Origin: Planctomycetota bacterium
GTDB taxonomy: Bacteria; Planctomycetota; Phycisphaerae; WQYP01; JAJZKY01
Assembly: GCA_021803885.1 (NCBI GenBank)
Contig: JAJZKY010000083.1
Coordinates: 1-11,257, forward strand
Reading direction: 5' to 3'
Length of the DNA stretch: 11,257 nt
Shown here one piece after another: positions 1-5,866 of this stretch (its first letter is position 1; each line of letters begins with the position of its first letter). Made by a program: the position numbers and the translations under genes. Under the pieces are notes generated by a model that did no database searches, was not told the origin of the DNA, and saw only the letters and a program-made list of their open reading frames with translations.

Positions 1-456
1 GGCGACGATGAACACCGCCAAGACGAAGAGTGCGAACAGGAAGTCGATGACTCTGGCGATCGCTGAGGCAGTGGGGATCACCACCCTGGGAAAGTAGAGC
101 TTGGAAAGTAGTGCGGCATTCCCGGTGATGCTGCCCGTGGCCGACACCACACTGTTTGCAAACAGGTTCCAAAAGGTGAGACCGGTCAACAGGAACACCA
201 CGTACGGAATCGGCTTCGAACTCGCATGAAAGATGACCGTGAAGACGAAACTAAAGATCACCGCTGTGATCAACGGATTGATAATCGCCCAGTAGAGGCC
301 AAGCAGGGAGTGCTTATAGCGCGTTTCGACATCGCGCACCGCGAGGTTTCGGATCAACTCCAACCAGATGCGCAAGGAGTGCCACCGGCGGCTTGCCATC
401 CGCACCAAGTCCCGGGCACTAGGTACCCGGGGTCCCCTTGCGTCGATTGACGTCAT
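1..456 (-). CDS. Polysaccharide ABC-2 type export permease (Wzm/TagG-like), C-terminus cut off by window edge
   Basis: This is the N-terminal 152 codons of an ABC-2 transporter permease, the membrane half of an ABC exporter that moves lipid-linked polysaccharide across the inner membrane. It starts at ATG 456 with a GAGGGGG ribosome site nine bases upstream and stays open to base 1. Residues about 31-60 hold the family signature: a cytosolic amphipathic stretch (LIRNLAVRDVETRYKHS) followed by LLGLYWAIINPL, where the first membrane helix begins. Further helices lie near 61-77, 84-103 and 134-152, with FPRVVIPTAS between the last two. Full-length relatives have about 260-280 residues, so roughly half is missing. 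It begins 18 bases after the stop of the DUF2079 gene and is probably cotranscribed with it. The ATPase partner (Wzt-like) is expected beyond base 1 but is not visible. The family call is secure; the exported polymer is unknown. Confidence 0.9.
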   Translation of the reverse strand, partial: MTSIDARGPRVPSARDLVRMASRRWHSLRIWLELIRNLAVRDVETRYKHSLLGLYWAIINPLITAVIFSFVFTVIFHASSKPIPYVVFLLTGLTFWNLFANSVVSATGSITGNAALLSKLYFPRVVIPTASAIARVIDFLFALFVLAVFIVA

Positions 457-474
457 TCGTCGCGTCCCCCTCTG

Positions 475-1986
475 CTACAGGTGAATCGGCGTGGTCGTCC
501 GGATGACCTCCACCCCCGACTGGTTGAAGACCACTTTGCCTTTCCCTGGTAGCGCTCGTTCAAGCGCCACAAGCAGGCTCTTCCGCGTGCTACCGGTCGA
601 GTAGGCCGTATCGAGTAACACATACGTGCCCGTTGGCAGCACTGGGTGGTATGCCTGACTTGGCACGACCTCTACCGCTCGGTCTGCCAGGTGGGGAGCC
701 ACGAAGTTCTGGGTCACGACTGGCGCAGACCCAGGCACCAGCAGTGCTGCTGCCTCCACTTGCACGAGATTCGGCGGCTGTGGTCCAAACGCTACGTGCT
801 TTTCATGATAGAGCACGACCAACAGGAGCACGAGCGGCAGGACCATCACCAGTTGTCGCCTCACGCGGGGCATGCGGCTCGGCAGTGATGAAACCGCCAC
901 GACCGTTCCCATCAACAGAAACGGCACGGCAGCCACTGTGAACTGGTCGAAGGGGTCAGTAGTGGCACCCTTTGCGGTCAAGAGGTTGAGGCCCACCACG
1001 AACAGGGCAGGGATCCACCAGGGATTGAGAACACGCCGCCATCCCAGTGCCACCAAGGCAACGAGTGGAATGACGAGGACGCCCAGGTATTCATAGGTGC
1101 GAAGTTGGCCAGCAATCCGGGCCAAGAGGGCAGGCACCGTGGTCGCAGCCAATCCGGGGACAATCTGGACTGTCGCCCCATGAGTGAGAGCCGGCATCAC
1201 GACGTGGGCATCCAAAGCAAAGGCAACCGCCGCCGCCGCCATCACGGCCAAGCCGGACCAGCTGTGACGCTGAAAAATCAAGACAGCACCTAGTGCCAGC
1301 GTCGGCAAGGTCGCTGTATCCCTGACCAGGGCCGCCACCAAGGCCAGTACAGCCGCCCAGATCCAGCGGTCGCGCAGGCCTGCCCAGATGACGGCGAACA
1401 AGACGGGCACAGCCAGCACATCGGGGTGAAAGTCTGCCAGATTTACACCGACTACAGTCGGAAATGTGAGATAGATTAGTCCCAACAAGTGGGCGACAGA
1501 GGGATGTACGCCCATGAATTCGGCGATCCGGCGCACGAATAGGTACCCTAGTCCGAGACAAAACGCTTGGGCGACAAGTAGGAGCCCCACTCCACCAATT
1601 GCATACAAGGGGGCAAACAGGAGCAACGCCAAGGATCCACCACGGGCCAGGATCGACTGCCCGGTGTAGCTGGAGGGAGCGAAGAAACCTCGGTGCCATA
1701 TCATCCACAGACCCTGCTGGTACAGGCCCAGATCCCAACCGTTCGCCAGCCACAGATGATAGCGGAGAACCGTCACGGTTCCCATAATCGCCGTGTAGGC
1801 GAGGACCCATGCCCAGATCTGGAGCCGCTCTGGCACCAGCAGAGAGCCGATGCCACCTTCGGTCAATTGGTCAGCGGACTCCTCAGATGGTGGTGGAGCT
1901 GGCGGCAACTGGATATCGCTGGTGCTCAAAGTGCCAAGGCGGCCTCCTTCACTGCTCGGCTGGCCTCCGGAGGCCAATCTGGTCAA
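475..1986 (-). CDS. DUF2079 family multi-spanning membrane protein, GT-C-like
   Basis: A 503-residue integral membrane protein. After a proline- and serine-rich cytosolic N-terminus (about residues 1-55, with PPAPPPSEES) come about ten hydrophobic helices to residue 392, then a soluble tail of about 110 residues. DUF2079 hallmarks are GWDLGLYQQGLW (83-94) in the first outer loop, NLADFHPDV (182-190), and a tail reading PVVTQNFVAPHLADR and YVLLDT. The acidic residue in the first external loop is the feature shared with GT-C glycosyltransferases, which use polyprenyl-phosphate sugars, so an extracytoplasmic glycosyltransferase role is plausible but not demonstrated. The start is not secure: no in-frame ATG precedes residue 68, which lies in the first helix. 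TTG 1986 is the first start codon after an in-frame TGA, and AGGAGG lies 21 bases upstream across a hairpin. GTG 1836 (residue 51) is an alternative. It is the first gene of a minus-strand unit with the ABC permease. Confidence 0.85.
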   Translation of the reverse strand: MTRLASGGQPSSEGGRLGTLSTSDIQLPPAPPPSEESADQLTEGGIGSLLVPERLQIWAWVLAYTAIMGTVTVLRYHLWLANGWDLGLYQQGLWMIWHRGFFAPSSYTGQSILARGGSLALLLFAPLYAIGGVGLLLVAQAFCLGLGYLFVRRIAEFMGVHPSVAHLLGLIYLTFPTVVGVNLADFHPDVLAVPVLFAVIWAGLRDRWIWAAVLALVAALVRDTATLPTLALGAVLIFQRHSWSGLAVMAAAAVAFALDAHVVMPALTHGATVQIVPGLAATTVPALLARIAGQLRTYEYLGVLVIPLVALVALGWRRVLNPWWIPALFVVGLNLLTAKGATTDPFDQFTVAAVPFLLMGTVVAVSSLPSRMPRVRRQLVMVLPLVLLLVVLYHEKHVAFGPQPPNLVQVEAAALLVPGSAPVVTQNFVAPHLADRAVEVVPSQAYHPVLPTGTYVLLDTAYSTGSTRKSLLVALERALPGKGKVVFNQSGVEVIRTTTPIHL

Positions 1987-2013
1987 ACTTCTCGACTCTC
2001 AGTCGATCCTCCT
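1984..2013 (-). promoter_or_regulatory. Ribosome binding site with an intervening hairpin before a TTG start
   Basis: On the minus strand AGGAGG (2013-2008) is followed by one A, then a perfect 6-bp stem with a 3-base loop (TCGACT-GAG-AGTCGA, 2006-1992), then GAAGT and TTG (1986-1984). The linear spacing of 21 bases is too long for normal initiation. If the stem folds, the effective spacing is 6 bases. This supports the TTG start of the DUF2079 gene and suggests structure-dependent initiation. That function is inferred; the sequence arrangement is directly visible. Confidence 0.5.
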
Positions 2014-2198
2014 AGTTTGCCTTGATCTGTCTCCCACATAGCCTCGGCAACTACGGCGCCCCGGAGAGATTCGGACCCCCTCACTGGCAACTGGGATCCT
2101 CTAGTCACATAGCCGGCGCCGCCAACGACTCGAGCGTTGCGGTCACAACTTGCCGACCACCTTTGCGGCTGCCACCTCTCTTGGTAGCATCCGGCTCG
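2014..2198. other. Left half of the divergent intergenic region, upstream of the DUF2079 gene
   Basis: About 185 non-coding bases lie between the DUF2079 start and the insertion sequence. They must carry the promoter for the minus-strand unit unless the insertion displaced it. I see no convincing -35/-10 pair. The stretch contains CACATAGCC twice (2035-2043 and 2106-2114) and a short dyad, GTTG-N6-CAAC, near 2135-2148. The out-of-frame tail of the frameshifted transposase reads into this stretch but is not a gene. Confidence 0.5.
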
Positions 2199-2207
2199 GG
2201 TAGCGCC
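2199..2207. repeat. Target-site duplication, left copy
   Basis: GGTAGCGCC directly abuts the left end of the ISL3 element and is identical to the right copy at 3518-3526. Confidence 0.9.
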
Positions 2208-2230
2208 GGCGCTGTGTCAAGAACTGTGGG
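2208..2230 (+). repeat. ISL3 terminal inverted repeat, left
   Basis: Starts GGCGCTGTG and ends CTGTGGG. It pairs with the right repeat at 15 of 23 positions, including the outer GGC and the inner CTGTGGG. The transposase stop codon (2219-2217) lies within it. Confidence 0.85.
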
Positions 2231-3414
2231 CTGGCAGAGCAGGGAGGAAGGCGAGCAGCATCTTCTTGCGGTAGCGGTCTCGATTGGTGAAGCCGTAACT
2301 GATGCGTTTGAGCAGCTTGATCTTGGTGTGCAGGCCTTCGATGTAGCCGTTGGTCCAGCGTTGGGCGGTGTGCCAGTGGTGGAGCAGACCATCTCGCCAT
2401 CTGCGGACCAGATTGGCCAGCATGTGGCCCTCGACGTGGTCGCAGCTGTCGGCGTTCAAGAGCCAGCGGGAGAGCAGCTGGGCGGCCAGGGCAGGATCTG
2501 GCTCCTGGAGCAGGGTGCGGAAGTCTTCTTTCAGGGCGTAGAGGGCGGCCCGGGGCCGGGTAGTCCCGGCAGATCGCCGCCAGCTGGCCGTGCTGGGGAA
2601 GCGAGAGCTTCTCCGCACCCTTGACCAGCGGCCAGCGGGGGATGGGGCGGCGGATCTCGGCCTGCTCCAGACGGCGGACGTCATCCAGGACTCTCGTCAT
2701 CTCCCGCACCAGGTGAAAGGGGTCGGGCACCACCACGGCGGCAGGGCACAGCCGGGAAAACACCTTGCGGTAAGATTCCTTGAGGTCGGTGCTGACCACC
2801 CGGATGCGGTCCCTGACCTCTCCTGGCAACTCCTTCAGCCAGGCCTCCAAAGACGCCATGCGGTCGTCTGGGAGGATGACTAGCAGCCGCTTCAGCGGAG
2901 ACCTGAGGGCGATCGTGATCATCAGGTCGGTGCCTCTGAAACTGTGCTCGTCCACGCTCAGCACCAGGTCGCCCGGGATCTGGTGCCAGGACCTATCCTC
3001 CAGCGGTACTGTGCGGTCCACCAGCCGCCTGAGGCTGGCTGGGCTAGCCCCCAGGTCCTGGGCCACAGCCCGGAAGCTCTGCCGGCGAAGCGCCACCAGG
3101 GCGATCTCTTGGGCCTGGGGGGTCTGGAGCTGCCAGGGCTCCAGGCCAACCGGCCGGGTGGTGACCGTCTTGCCGCACTGCTCACAGAGGCCTCGTTGCG
3201 GCAGCCAGTTGAGGTGCACTGTCCTGACCCCGATCCACAGATGGCTGACCCGTCTCCTCGGCAGCCAGCCGTGGCCATGGACACTGCCGCCGCAGCTGGC
3301 GCAGCGTTTCGGCAACGCCGGCTCCACCTCGACCTCCCAGCCGCCGTCTCGCTCTACCGCCTCCCTGACCGCAACCCCTTCCAACCCCAGCAGCGCTGCG
3401 ATACGCTCATCCAC
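2217..3414 (-). pseudogene. ISL3-family transposase, disrupted by a one-base frameshift
   Basis: DDE transposase of the ISL3 family (DDE_Tnp_ISL3). It starts at GTG 3414 with AAAGGAG nine bases upstream. The N-terminal zinc finger uses C38, C41, C77 and C80 (CASCG and CEQCG). A helix-turn-helix follows at about 105-134 (RQSFRAVAQDLGASPASLRRL). The catalytic core has D155 (SVDEHSFRG), D210 (STDLKESY) and DPFHLVREM. Near residue 288 (about 2540-2560) homology leaves this frame and resumes in the +1 frame at LYALKEDFRTLL, continuing through GYIEGLHTKIK (catalytic Glu) and YGFTNRDRYRKKML to the stop at 2217. Removing one base from the span restores 398 residues, the usual ISL3 length. The shift sits in a G/C-rich run, so it could be a real inactivating insertion or a sequencing error. 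Programmed frameshifting is not usual in this family. Confidence 0.88.
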
Positions 3415-3494
3415 ACGGAAGCACTCCTTTTCTGTTGGCCGGTACCACCAGATTTGGAGCTGCTTCCGCTATTTCCCCCTTTCCCACCACTCAC

Positions 3495-3517
3495 CCCACA
3501 GGTTTCATCCTAGAGCC
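3495..3517 (-). repeat. ISL3 terminal inverted repeat, right
   Basis: Read on the minus strand it starts GGCTCTAGG and ends CTGTGGG. GGCTCT is the classic outer end of ISL3-family elements. Confidence 0.85.
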
Positions 3518-3526
3518 GGTAGCGCC
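3518..3526. repeat. Target-site duplication, right copy
   Basis: GGTAGCGCC directly abuts the right end of the ISL3 element. Removing the element and one copy restores a continuous intergenic sequence reading ...GGCTCG-GGTAGCGCC-TTGCGC... Confidence 0.9.
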
Positions 3527-3542
3527 TTGCGCTAAGCCTCTC

Positions 3543-3555
3543 AGAGTGCCACTCT
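3543..3555. promoter_or_regulatory. Perfect 13-base dyad, possible operator
   Basis: AGAGTG-C-CACTCT is a perfect inverted repeat with a one-base centre. It lies about 200 bases upstream of the cassette and 57 bases before the small ORF. A one-base centre suits a protein-binding dyad better than an RNA hairpin. It occurs once, so the operator role is only a suggestion. Confidence 0.25.
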
Positions 3556-3599
3556 CCATCTATCACTCACTGTCTTCTCACATCACAAGGGAGGTCAAC

Positions 3600-3704
3600 A
3601 TGGCGCCAGGGCCCCCCGGAGTCAGGCACACATTAATGTACGGGAACGACCGCAGGAATGTCGCGCTGATGCACAAGATTCCTCAGCCGTTGTCTAGATT
3701 CTGA
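3600..3704 (+). CDS. Possible 34-residue leader peptide (small ORF)
   Basis: ATG 3600 follows AAGGGAGGT with five bases between GGAGG and the start, one of the best ribosome sites in the window. The frame runs 34 codons to TGA 3704 and ends 44 bases before the first cassette gene. The product (MAPGPPGVRHTLMYGNDRRN...) is basic and soluble, has no signal peptide, and resembles nothing I recognise. PPG near its start is a known EF-P-dependent ribosome-stalling motif. Its position fits a translated leader that controls the downstream operon, but chance is also possible. It could be the remnant of a gene cut by an earlier event. Confidence 0.3.
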   Translation: MAPGPPGVRHTLMYGNDRRNVALMHKIPQPLSRF

Positions 3705-3748
3705 CTCGACATCTGCGAGACGAGCGCGGGGGGGGTCGTCAGTAACCG

Positions 3749-5395
3749 ATGGCGCTGAAGTCAATAAAGTCGAGATATTCCTTCATCGAAGACTTTCCCT
3801 TGCGTCGCATCCTTACTCTCGTCTTCTTGGCTAGCCCTTTCGTAATCTACATCACCTTTGTTGCTAAGTTCGGCGTGAATATTCCATTTTGGGACGAATG
3901 GGACTTTACCGGACTAGTCATAGCCTACTACAATCACACGTTGACATTCCCCATGTTGTGGGCTCAACACAACGAGAATCGAATGCTGGTTCCAGAGATT
4001 ATTTACATTACTGTTCAATTACTGACCCACTATCACAATAAGGTCATAATGTACCTTGACGCTGGGATCCTTGCCACCGCCGTGTATGCAATGATTTGGT
4101 TTCTGGGGCGCTATATACACAGAACATTATGGCTTCTCCCGATCCCCTACATCTTATTTAGCCTCATTCAGAACGAGAACACCCTGTGGGCCTTTCAAAC
4201 AGCCTGGTATCTCGTGTTACTAGCACTCGTTGGCGGTACCATTGTTCTCGCACTCGATTGTAGATGGGCTGTACTCATCGCCGTGGTTCTGGGCATTCTC
4301 GCGTCCTTGTCGTCTGTCCAGGGACTTCTGATCTGGCCGAGCCTTGCCCCCTTCTTCCTTCACCGCACTAAAACTGACAGACTCCAATGGCTAGTCGCCG
4401 GTTTCTTTACCATTGGCGTCTACCTCTTGGGATTCAATTTTGGCATATCGGGAGGTCCTGGCTACCTCTATGCCCTGACCCATCCCGTCATTGCCCTGAA
4501 GTACTTTTTCGTCGCGTGCAGTGGTATTTTTGCCATCTCCAACAATAGCCCCGGCGGGTACTTTGAAGCGGGCGTCCTTGGCATAGTCCTCTTCGGGGCT
4601 GCCGTGTACAGCTTATTCCTCTGGTGGAGGCATCCCAGAGATATTCTCCTTCAATCTACTGCAGCCTGGATCCTCTTTGCCCTATTTTTCGACTTGTTGC
4701 TCGTGATCGGGAGATCAGGCTTTGGAATACCGCAGGCTCTGTCATCACGCTATACGACGTACAATTTGCTTCTTTTGGTTGCCGTCTATGTGACGTTTGT
4801 GCGTGCCTATCTGATAGAGAAGCATCCACAGCCGAAATATGCGTTGGCACTTGGAGTCGTCGGCCTGCTCATGGTGATACAGGTCAGCGCCGGGACACGG
4901 ATAGGTCTGCTACAGGGTTACGGTACGTTCCAAAACAGGATCCAGGCGGCCGACCTAGTGGTTAACTACGAGACCTCCTCTGCGCACTTCCCCGCCTTGA
5001 TCACCCAGTACGTATTCCCAGACGTCCCGGTCGTCCTGCAAGATAGCGCCTGGCTGGCCGAGCATCGGCTCAACGTATTCTCGGAGCCACAAGCGAATAT
5101 GTACAGGAGTTGGGGAGTGTTGCCAGGGGGCACTCCAGGACCCCTCCTCACCATTCCGTCAGCATTCCGACATTACCTTCTGACAAACCCATTTGCCTAC
5201 AGGGCATGGGTCACCTTGTCCACCATCTACGATGGAAGGTCCGATCTACAGGCAGCGTTCGGCAGCGGCTCCGGATTCGACGCGAAGCTACTACAATGGG
5301 CAACAACATCGGGCGTCACCATCGATGGTGACGCCCCTTATCTGATTCCGTACAAGGCTCAGCTGTTCCAGATGTACCATCTGTTGAAATCGTAA
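3749..5395 (+). CDS. Multi-spanning membrane protein with FWDEWD motif, putative GT-C-type glycosyltransferase
   Basis: A 548-residue protein with about twelve hydrophobic helices up to residue 381 and a soluble tail of about 165 residues. After the first helix (about 21-40), the first external loop carries PFWDEWD (46-52), then AQHNENR (72-78). QNENTLWAFQ (141-150) and SSRYTTYNLLL (332-342) follow. Acidic residues in the first external loop are the catalytic hallmark of GT-C enzymes such as ArnT and PMT. I recognise the pattern from uncharacterised proteins of polysaccharide clusters but cannot name a family. ATG 3749 is the only sensible start, because an in-frame TAA lies just upstream. 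Its ribosome site is poor (a G-run 13 bases away). It is the first gene of the plus-strand cassette, 16 bases before the SMR-like gene. Base composition is visibly more AT-rich than its neighbours. The GT-C function is inferred. Confidence 0.8.
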   Translation: MALKSIKSRYSFIEDFPLRRILTLVFLASPFVIYITFVAKFGVNIPFWDEWDFTGLVIAYYNHTLTFPMLWAQHNENRMLVPEIIYITVQLLTHYHNKVIMYLDAGILATAVYAMIWFLGRYIHRTLWLLPIPYILFSLIQNENTLWAFQTAWYLVLLALVGGTIVLALDCRWAVLIAVVLGILASLSSVQGLLIWPSLAPFFLHRTKTDRLQWLVAGFFTIGVYLLGFNFGISGGPGYLYALTHPVIALKYFFVACSGIFAISNNSPGGYFEAGVLGIVLFGAAVYSLFLWWRHPRDILLQSTAAWILFALFFDLLLVIGRSGFGIPQALSSRYTTYNLLLLVAVYVTFVRAYLIEKHPQPKYALALGVVGLLMVIQVSAGTRIGLLQGYGTFQNRIQAADLVVNYETSSAHFPALITQYVFPDVPVVLQDSAWLAEHRLNVFSEPQANMYRSWGVLPGGTPGPLLTIPSAFRHYLLTNPFAYRAWVTLSTIYDGRSDLQAAFGSGSGFDAKLLQWATTSGVTIDGDAPYLIPYKAQLFQMYHLLKS

Positions 5396-5411
5396 GTCGG
5401 AGGTGAATCTC

Positions 5412-5750
5412 TTGTGGCTCTACTTGGTCCTTGCCATCCTCTGTAATAGTGCCGCTAACGTCTTGATGAAGGTGGCTTCAACTTCCATCGGGCACGGCCT
5501 AGGTATCAGAGGCATGGTTCAGAGTGGTTGGGTCTGGCTCGGCCTATTCTTATTTGGCGTCGCATTGATCTTCTACCTGTCGGTCCTGCAGAGAATGCAA
5601 CTGAGCGTAGCGTATCCGATCATGACCGGAACAGGATTCATGCTTGTCACGCTCGCGTCGGTCCTCATGTTTAACGAGACGATCACATGGACGAAGATCC
5701 TTGGCTCAGGAGTCATCTTAATCGGCGCTATCCTCCTCACTCGAAGCTAG
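5412..5750 (+). CDS. SMR/EmrE-fold small membrane protein, likely flippase subunit rather than drug pump
   Basis: A 112-residue, four-helix protein of the small multidrug resistance/DMT superfamily. Helices lie near residues 2-19, 40-58, 65-87 and 92-110. It aligns with EmrE through AILxxxxxxxLMK in helix 1 and YxIxxGxG in helix 3. EmrE Glu14, the proton- and drug-binding residue, is Asn here (N12, AILCNSAANVLMK), and Trp63 is Met (YPIMTGTG). Loss of both argues against drug export. It favours the sub-class that moves polyprenyl-phosphate sugars, such as ArnE/ArnF. TTG 5412 is chosen because GGAGGT lies seven bases upstream; a GTG at 5403 overlaps that ribosome site and is less likely. It follows the FWDEWD gene by 16 bases, as expected for a flippase paired with a membrane glycosyltransferase. 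The 113-base gap downstream holds only a weak AGCGT/ACGCT hairpin (5801-5816). Confidence 0.82.
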   Translation: MWLYLVLAILCNSAANVLMKVASTSIGHGLGIRGMVQSGWVWLGLFLFGVALIFYLSVLQRMQLSVAYPIMTGTGFMLVTLASVLMFNETITWTKILGSGVILIGAILLTRS

Positions 5751-5846
5751 ACGAGACGCGTTGAGGTTGATCGGAAGAGGCTCTCAGGGGTGCATAGCGA
5801 AGCGTGAGGGAACGCTACATCCAGGCACAAGTCGAGGAGAAGGCAG

Positions 5847-5866
5847 AAAGGCGGTAGCTACCTTTG
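5847..5866 (+). promoter_or_regulatory. Dyad overlapping the TTG start of the dehydrogenase gene
   Basis: AAAGG (5847-5851) and CCTTT (5861-5865) can pair across a nine-base loop, and GGTAGCTACC (5853-5862) is itself a perfect palindrome. The 3' arm includes the first two bases of the TTG start, and the 5' arm is the nearest purine-rich ribosome-site candidate, so folding could limit initiation. A second purine-rich site, GAGGAG, lies at 5834-5839. The regulatory role is inferred. Confidence 0.3.

Larger units (their letters stand above)
2208..3517 (-). mobile_element. ISL3-family insertion sequence (1310 bp) with target-site duplication
   Basis: A complete element with both ends visible. 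The 23-bp terminal inverted repeats (2208-2230 and 3495-3517) match at 15 of 23 positions, starting GGCnCT and ending CTGTGGG, as expected for ISL3 ends (GGCTCT...). A perfect 9-bp direct repeat, GGTAGCGCC, abuts both ends (2199-2207 and 3518-3526). ISL3 elements usually duplicate 8 bp, so the exact boundary could shift by one base. It carries one transposase gene on the minus strand, whose stop codon lies inside the left repeat. It landed between two divergently transcribed glycan gene sets. The intact duplication suggests a fairly recent insertion, yet the transposase frame is broken. Confidence 0.93.
3527..3748 (+). other. Leader and putative promoter region of the glycan cassette
   Basis: About 220 bases lie between the insertion sequence and the first cassette gene. 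They contain a perfect 13-base dyad (3543-3555), a 34-codon small ORF with a very strong ribosome site (3600-3704), a palindrome ACATTAATGT (3630-3639) inside that ORF, and a run of eight G (3728-3735) flanked by GACGA and TCGTC. I see no clear sigma-70 promoter. The transcription start must lie here or within the insertion sequence. Confidence 0.45.

Noticed and set aside
1091..1810. 239-codon minus-strand frame inside the DUF2079 gene
   Set aside because: It is a shifted-frame shadow of a clear membrane protein and is rich in Arg, Gly, Cys and Pro with no recognisable motif.
2143..2216. Continuation of the transposase reading frame beyond the left inverted repeat
   Set aside because: This is the wrong-frame tail created by the frameshift. 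It runs past the element into intergenic DNA and has no transposase similarity after about 2545.
2022..3535. Long plus-strand open frames across the insertion sequence
   Set aside because: They lie antisense to the well-supported transposase, have biased composition from GC-rich codons, and show no domains or ribosome sites.
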